Assembly: GCA_016714045.1 (NCBI GenBank)
Contig: JADJNY010000009.1
Location: forward strand, 221,840 to 285,839
Direction: 5' to 3'
Source: Planctomycetota bacterium
Lineage (GTDB): Bacteria; Planctomycetota; UBA1135; GCA-002686595
DNA length: 64,000 bases
Part shown: positions 60,949 to 64,000 of the stretch, piece by piece
Position numbering within the stretch: the first letter of the stretch is position 1
How the letters are laid out: every line of letters starts with the position of its first letter
Notes under the pieces: generated by a model
Told to the model about the DNA's origin: nothing
Seen by the model: only the letters and a program-made list of their open reading frames with translations
Databases searched by the model: none
Made by a program: the position numbers and the translations under genes

Positions 60949-61647
60949 TTGTTCGCAGGATGTGGCTCAGGGGAGCACGCAGGGGATGCTGCGTCCCTCC
61001 CGCGCAAGTCACCGAATGGATGGGGACCTGTTCCTGCTTCGAACTGCGGACCGTGGAGCGCCAGCGAAGCCGAGCAGCTGAACCGAACACTCTTCTTCGT
61101 GCGCGAGACGTTCCTCCCGGACGATCCGCGTCGAACCCTGTTGGAGCAAGCGCACTACTTACCCCTCGATGCGTTGGCGCCGGAGGACGGGCCCACGCCC
61201 GACAAGGTGGAAGCCATGTACAGCATCCGCACGGGAAACGTGTACGTGAAGCGCCCGACGGCGCAGTCCTGCCCCCAGCTTGCCAGCAACATCGCTCACG
61301 AGCTCCACCACATGCAGTTGGATCACGGGGAGTCGATCAACCGGATGCAGGAGTGCGACCGTGAGCGCGTCGCGCACGCGCGCGAGGCGAAGGATCTCGG
61401 TCGGATGATTGCGGCAGTGCCCGCTGGTTCCGCGGATGCGGAGCGCTGGCTCCTTGCGTTCGAGTTGCAGCAAGCGCAGGCCCGGTCGCTGTCGGCGATG
61501 TACAACTCGAAGTTCGAGCTGTTCCGACTCGTCCAGGCTCTGGATCGAGTCGATCACCTTCGGGACATGACCGTGCTCTACCCTCTCTACGAGCGCTGCA
61601 TCGAGATCGCCCAGAAGCCTCTCGCGACCGAGCATCAGGAGAGCTGA
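60949..61647 (+). CDS. Lipoprotein with HExxH metallopeptidase-like motif
   Basis: 232 residues as read from TTG 60949. Upstream in frame, TRLGVIALALFAGCGS looks like a lipoprotein signal with lipobox LFAGC, but there is no ATG, GTG or TTG before it within the open frame, so the 5' end is damaged or uses a rare start. The body has SNIAHELHHMQLDHGES, with the zinc-binding HELHH and a third His or Glu downstream. The C-terminal half is helical. It may be a secreted protease. Confidence 0.65.
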   Translation: MFAGCGSGEHAGDAASLPRKSPNGWGPVPASNCGPWSASEAEQLNRTLFFVRETFLPDDPRRTLLEQAHYLPLDALAPEDGPTPDKVEAMYSIRTGNVYVKRPTAQSCPQLASNIAHELHHMQLDHGESINRMQECDRERVAHAREAKDLGRMIAAVPAGSADAERWLLAFELQQAQARSLSAMYNSKFELFRLVQALDRVDHLRDMTVLYPLYERCIEIAQKPLATEHQES

Positions 61648-61661
61648 CGCTGCTGGAGGAG

Positions 61662-61808
61662 ATGTCGACCGCCGCACGAGGAACGTTAGCGGAGCCGCTC
61701 ATCAGCGCTGCACTTCAAGGCGCCCGCGAGGCCCGTCGAGGCCTGCGTCCCTTGGACGCGACGGTTGCTCGGATTCGCGCAGGTCAAGCCGCGCAAGCGA
61801 AGCGCTGA
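61662..61808 (+). CDS. Possible 48-residue protein
   Basis: ATG 61662 has GGAGGAG directly upstream. The short product (MSTAARGTLAEPLISAALQG onward) is Ala/Arg-rich and helical, and its stop is just before the XRE operon. It may be real or chance; the ribosome site is the only support. Confidence 0.3.
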   Translation: MSTAARGTLAEPLISAALQGAREARRGLRPLDATVARIRAGQAAQAKR

Positions 61809-61859
61809 GCTCCCACCCCCACAGCCATCGCCGCGGAAGTCGCGTCGTGTACCGCGCAG

Positions 61860-62147
61860 CTACGGCGCCTTCCCCTCGCGCCGCTCGGTCTCACGAACCA
61901 GGGCCGTCTTGGTCGTGTCCAACGCGACGGCCAGCTTCTGAAGTGTCGTCATCGAGGGGTTCTTGATGCCGCGTTCGAGCTCGCTGATGTAGGTCCGGTG
62001 GACCTCGGAGCGGAAGGCGAGCTCCTCCTGAGAGAGCTTCAGGGCCTCGCGCCGGGCACGGAGCGCCTGCGCGCGAGTCCCGCCGCTGCCGTCTCCGACT
62101 TCGGGACCCTGAGCCAGTGCGGACGCGGTGCACGTCCTCGTGATCAC
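61860..62147 (-). CDS. XRE-family helix-turn-helix regulator
   Basis: 95 residues from GTG 62147, overlapping the stop of the gene upstream by 4 bp. The domain LRARREALKLSQEELAFRSE, HRTYISELERGIKNPSMTTL is a standard XRE fold. It is the last gene of a three-gene operon and probably autoregulatory. Confidence 0.85.
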   Translation of the reverse strand: MITRTCTASALAQGPEVGDGSGGTRAQALRARREALKLSQEELAFRSEVHRTYISELERGIKNPSMTTLQKLAVALDTTKTALVRETERREGKAP

Positions 62148-62680
62148 GCGTCCGGGTCCAGGACCCTTGCAACCGCGTCGAGCTCGCGACGCTTCGTATC
62201 GAGATCAGCCTGAGCCTCGACGAGCTCGCGGACGTGTCCCGCGAGCCACACCGACGTCACGTAGTCGGGACCGCGCTCCTTCAGCTCGGTCTGCACGACG
62301 CGCAGGTCCGATGCGATGCGCTCGACGAGGTCTCGGATCACGCGGCGGCGCGAGTCGGCCTCCTGCACGAGGCGTCCCTCGAGTGCCTTCACCGCGCGTC
62401 GGAGCTGACCGTGGTAGTTCGAGCGGTTCGCGGCGCTCGCGATCTGGATCGCGTCGTCCTCGCGCTCGTGCGCGGTGTCGGGGACCGTCGCGACGATGGC
62501 GCGGTTCTCGTCGAAGATCACCCAGCCGTCGTCCGTGCGTTCGTGGAACCAGACCTCGGCGCGCCCGTCGCGCGCGGGGTCGTCGATGAGTCGCCCGATG
62601 CGGTCGAGCGCGTCCTCTTCGGAGAGCGCGCCGCGGCGCACGTCTGCGAGCACCTCCTCGAGCGCGTCGAGCGGCTTCAC
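62144..62680 (-). CDS. Unrecognised coiled-coil protein
   Basis: 178 residues from GTG 62680. The N-terminal half includes DALDRIGRLIDDPARDG and WFHERTDDGWVIFDENRAIV, the C-terminal half is a long helix (VRELVEAQADLDTKRRELDA). No family is recognised. It overlaps both neighbours by 4 bp, so the three genes are translated together. Confidence 0.6.
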   Translation of the reverse strand: MKPLDALEEVLADVRRGALSEEDALDRIGRLIDDPARDGRAEVWFHERTDDGWVIFDENRAIVATVPDTAHEREDDAIQIASAANRSNYHGQLRRAVKALEGRLVQEADSRRRVIRDLVERIASDLRVVQTELKERGPDYVTSVWLAGHVRELVEAQADLDTKRRELDAVARVLDPDA

Positions 62681-62898
62681 GACGCGGCCCTCCGCGCGAT
62701 CGCCGCACAGGTCTCGCACGCCGGCGCGAGCCCGACCTCCGCCTCGAAGTCGAGCGCCTCGCGCGCGGTGATCGGCCGCCAGCGCCCCAAGCGCCAAGTG
62801 TCCGAACCGGGGAAGGGGGCGTGCGTCGGCAGGGTGCAGCCGATCTGGCCGTCTTCGGACCAGAGCAACGTGGGCTTGGGGGTGTTCGTGGCCATCAT
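62677..62898 (-). CDS. Small protein, first gene of the XRE operon
   Basis: 73 residues from ATG 62898 with GGGAG upstream. The sequence SEDGQIGCTLPTHAPFPGSD contains one Cys, and a later CETCAAIAR holds a CxxC pair. It is likely a small metal-binding or DNA-linked protein of unknown role. Confidence 0.55.
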   Translation of the reverse strand: MMATNTPKPTLLWSEDGQIGCTLPTHAPFPGSDTWRLGRWRPITAREALDFEAEVGLAPACETCAAIARRAAS

Positions 62899-63099
62899 GG
62901 TTCTCCCGCGCACAACGCGCGTGAACGGATGAGGACTCGGACTGCGCCGGATCGCGAGGGGGTTGCGTGCTTCGGTTGTGCTTGGACGTCGGGGGGCGAC
63001 GCGCGGGCCACGATCGAGACGCCGACCTGCACGTAAGGGTCGCCCCTCCGCGTCGGATCGACCTTGCGCTCCCCTCCGACCTGAGCCCTGATGTGACCC

Positions 63100-63435
63100 A
63101 TGGGACCGATCCTCCTCTCGATTCGCCGCTACCGGGGCGCGCGCTGCCCGGGGCTTCGCGGCCAGCGCGTCGTCGTCGTTGCCGTCCACCGCGGTGGTGA
63201 CGATGGGGCGCTCCTCGAGACCGATGCCGAGGTCGGCGAGCTACGGCCCGACGACCTCTTCGAGTTCGTTCAGGTCGTCCGGCGCGCGGACGGAACCGAG
63301 ACCACGACGTGGGCGACGTCGGACGCGCGTCCCGACGAGCTCGGTCCCGCCGAGGGGGTGTGGACCGCGCGCGTTGAGACGACCGTCGTGTTCGAGCGCA
63401 CGACCCGGTTCGAGCGGAGCGGGCGTCGCGTCTGA
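63100..63435 (+). CDS. Possible hypothetical protein next to the right boundary
   Basis: 111 residues from ATG 63100 (MGPILLSIRRYRGARCPGLR). It has an even amino acid composition with alternating hydrophobic strands (VEVVVVAVHRG-like RVVVVAVHRGGDDG), but no ribosome site and no family. It is divergent from the 62677 operon and lies about 170 bp left of the right repeat. Confidence 0.4.
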   Translation: MGPILLSIRRYRGARCPGLRGQRVVVVAVHRGGDDGALLETDAEVGELRPDDLFEFVQVVRRADGTETTTWATSDARPDELGPAEGVWTARVETTVVFERTTRFERSGRRV

Positions 63436-63545
63436 TCTGCGGCGCGGCACCGGATCGGGACGCCCGACCGGTAGGTCCAGGTGCGTCCGAGGATGAGTGG
63501 CCGGGGCGATCGTGGCTGCCCCTGGGGCCGCTCCGGGTATCTGGT

Positions 63546-63566
63546 GTCCGCTTCGCGTGAGCGGAC
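63546..63566. promoter_or_regulatory. Inverted repeat near the right boundary
   Basis: GTCCGCT, 7 bp, AGCGGAC forms a perfect 7-bp dyad 37 bp left of the right repeat. It might be an accessory site for recombinase or excisionase binding or a simple terminator. Confidence 0.35.
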
Positions 63567-63603
63567 AATAGGGTACAGGAGGAGCTCTGGGAGGGTCTTC
63601 GAG

Positions 63604-63734
63604 GGCAGCTTCCCAAGCTGCATGTCGAGGGTTCGAACCCCTTCGCCCGCTCCAATAACTCGCGTAGACAGCGGGACTTGCGGCGCCCCATACAATCGCG
63701 CGAGCCAGAGGCGGTGGCTTGTGGCGGTAATGTG
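63604..63734 (+). repeat. Right copy of the island boundary repeat with tRNA-Gly 3' fragment (attR)
   Basis: Bases 63604-63654 repeat the anticodon arm, T arm and acceptor end with CCA of tRNA-Gly; 63604-63665 are identical to 17666-17727. The 5' half of the tRNA is missing, so it is a pseudo-tRNA. After that, similarity to the left copy continues to 63734 with 8 mismatches. To its right, 63735-63866 show no gene. Confidence 0.88.
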
Positions 63735-63866
63735 CCACCGTCACGTGGCGCCACGCCTGGAGGATCGACGTAAGTTGCGATCCTCGCGCATCCTGCGTGG
63801 TGGAGTGATTCGCGGAGAAGGCTGACACTCTACCTGCCCTGCTCCCAGAGTCTGGAGTACGGCGCA

Positions 63867-64000
63867 ATGCTCCCCGCGGAGACGGAGGGCACGATCGTGC
63901 ACGTCGACCTGCACGAGCCGCGCGGGCCCGAGGCGTGGGCACAGGAGCAGCTCCTGCGCGTGGTCGAGGCGCTGGGCGCGAGGCCCGAGGCGGTGTTCGT
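63867..64000 (+). CDS. Hypothetical protein, 3' partial
   Basis: An open frame from ATG 63867 (MLPAETEGTIVHVDLHEPRG) runs off the window. The start of a beta strand and an amphipathic helix are visible. It would be the first gene outside the island on the right, but too little is present to assign a family. Confidence 0.35.
   Translation, partial: MLPAETEGTIVHVDLHEPRGPEAWAQEQLLRVVEALGARPEAVF

Larger units (their letters stand above)
17666..63665. mobile_element. tRNA-Gly-integrated genomic island (~45.9 kb mosaic)
   Basis: The element is bounded by the 62-bp direct repeat of the tRNA-Gly 3' part, the usual footprint of tyrosine-recombinase integration. Inside are two complete tyrosine recombinases, a decayed serine recombinase, a primase-helicase, terminase subunits, a type I R-M system, SIR2 and other defence-like genes, a HigBA-type module and heavy-metal efflux genes. 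Genes outside the left boundary are ordinary chromosomal functions. None of the recombinases is next to either boundary, so the region may have grown by nested insertions. Conjugation genes and capsid genes were not seen. Confidence 0.8.

Noticed and set aside
1..64000. CRISPR array
   Set aside because: No regularly spaced short repeats with unique spacers were found; the 51-bp repeats at 16 kb are contiguous and imperfect.

Overview
The window is GC-rich DNA that most resembles a planctomycete chromosome. The signs are a 3-keto-disaccharide hydrolase-type (DUF1080) protein, a secreted FG-GAP repeat protein with a Cys-rich C-terminal domain that I associate with planctomycetes, an S8 subtilase with a fibronectin-like tail, and a secreted serpin. 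This assignment rests on family recognition, not on a search.

The window has two parts. Positions 1 to about 17,640 are chromosomal and house-keeping in flavour: DUF1080 protein, POT peptide transporter, a GAF/AAA+/Fis sigma-54 activator with a divergent peroxidase-like (AhpD/CMD) and DsrE-like pair, a PNPOx-like flavoprotein, DinB, an MDR oxidoreductase, a CPA2 cation/proton antiporter, GIY-YIG, alpha/beta hydrolase, a sigma-70 factor, subtilase, CpeT-like lipoprotein and serpin. An intact tRNA-Gly(CCC) follows at 17,641-17,716.

From that tRNA to position 63,665 lies an apparent integrated island. The 3' part of the tRNA plus 11 bp (62 bp, 17,666-17,727) is repeated exactly at 63,604-63,665, and the similarity runs on without gaps to 131 bp with 8 mismatches. 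The spacing of the repeats is 45,938 bp. The island reads as a mosaic. (1) A defence block, 17.9-28.1 kb: a PD-(D/E)XK-like protein, a complete type I R-M system in the order hsdR-hsdS-hsdM with overlapping ends, a second small PD-(D/E)XK-like protein, a restriction-like/RAMA protein divergent from an XRE regulator over a clear inverted-repeat operator, and a SIR2-like protein. (2) Small paralogous helix-turn-helix proteins and the FG-GAP protein, 28.2-31.7 kb. (3) A tightly overlapping minus-strand operon, 31.7-36.6 kb: P4/D5-type primase-helicase, SpoVG-like, excisionase-like, a 62-residue protein and a tyrosine recombinase. (4) A HigB-HigA pair whose HigA carries an ImmA/IrrE peptidase domain, 37.6-39.1 kb. 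(5) A second tyrosine recombinase, a catalytic-domain-less recombinase-like protein, terminase large and small subunits and a frameshifted ParB-methyltransferase, 39.3-44.1 kb. (6) A poorly coding stretch with a transposase remnant, 44.1-46.6 kb. (7) An unknown protein overlapping a DEDD exonuclease, 46.7-47.9 kb. (8) A plus-strand heavy-metal efflux cluster (Czc-type RND system plus P1B ATPase), 48.2-58.9 kb. (9) A tail with a decayed serine recombinase, a nuclease-like protein, RadC/JAB, a metallopeptidase-like lipoprotein and an XRE operon, 59.1-63.4 kb.

The island therefore combines anti-phage defence, zinc/cadmium/cobalt-type metal resistance and at least three integration modules. None of the recombinases sits next to the tRNA repeat, so nested or successive insertions are likely. 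The most striking details are the tRNA-bounded repeat, an altered DKTRT phosphorylation motif in the P-type ATPase, two close compensating frameshifts in the ParB-methyltransferase, and phage packaging genes with no capsid genes.
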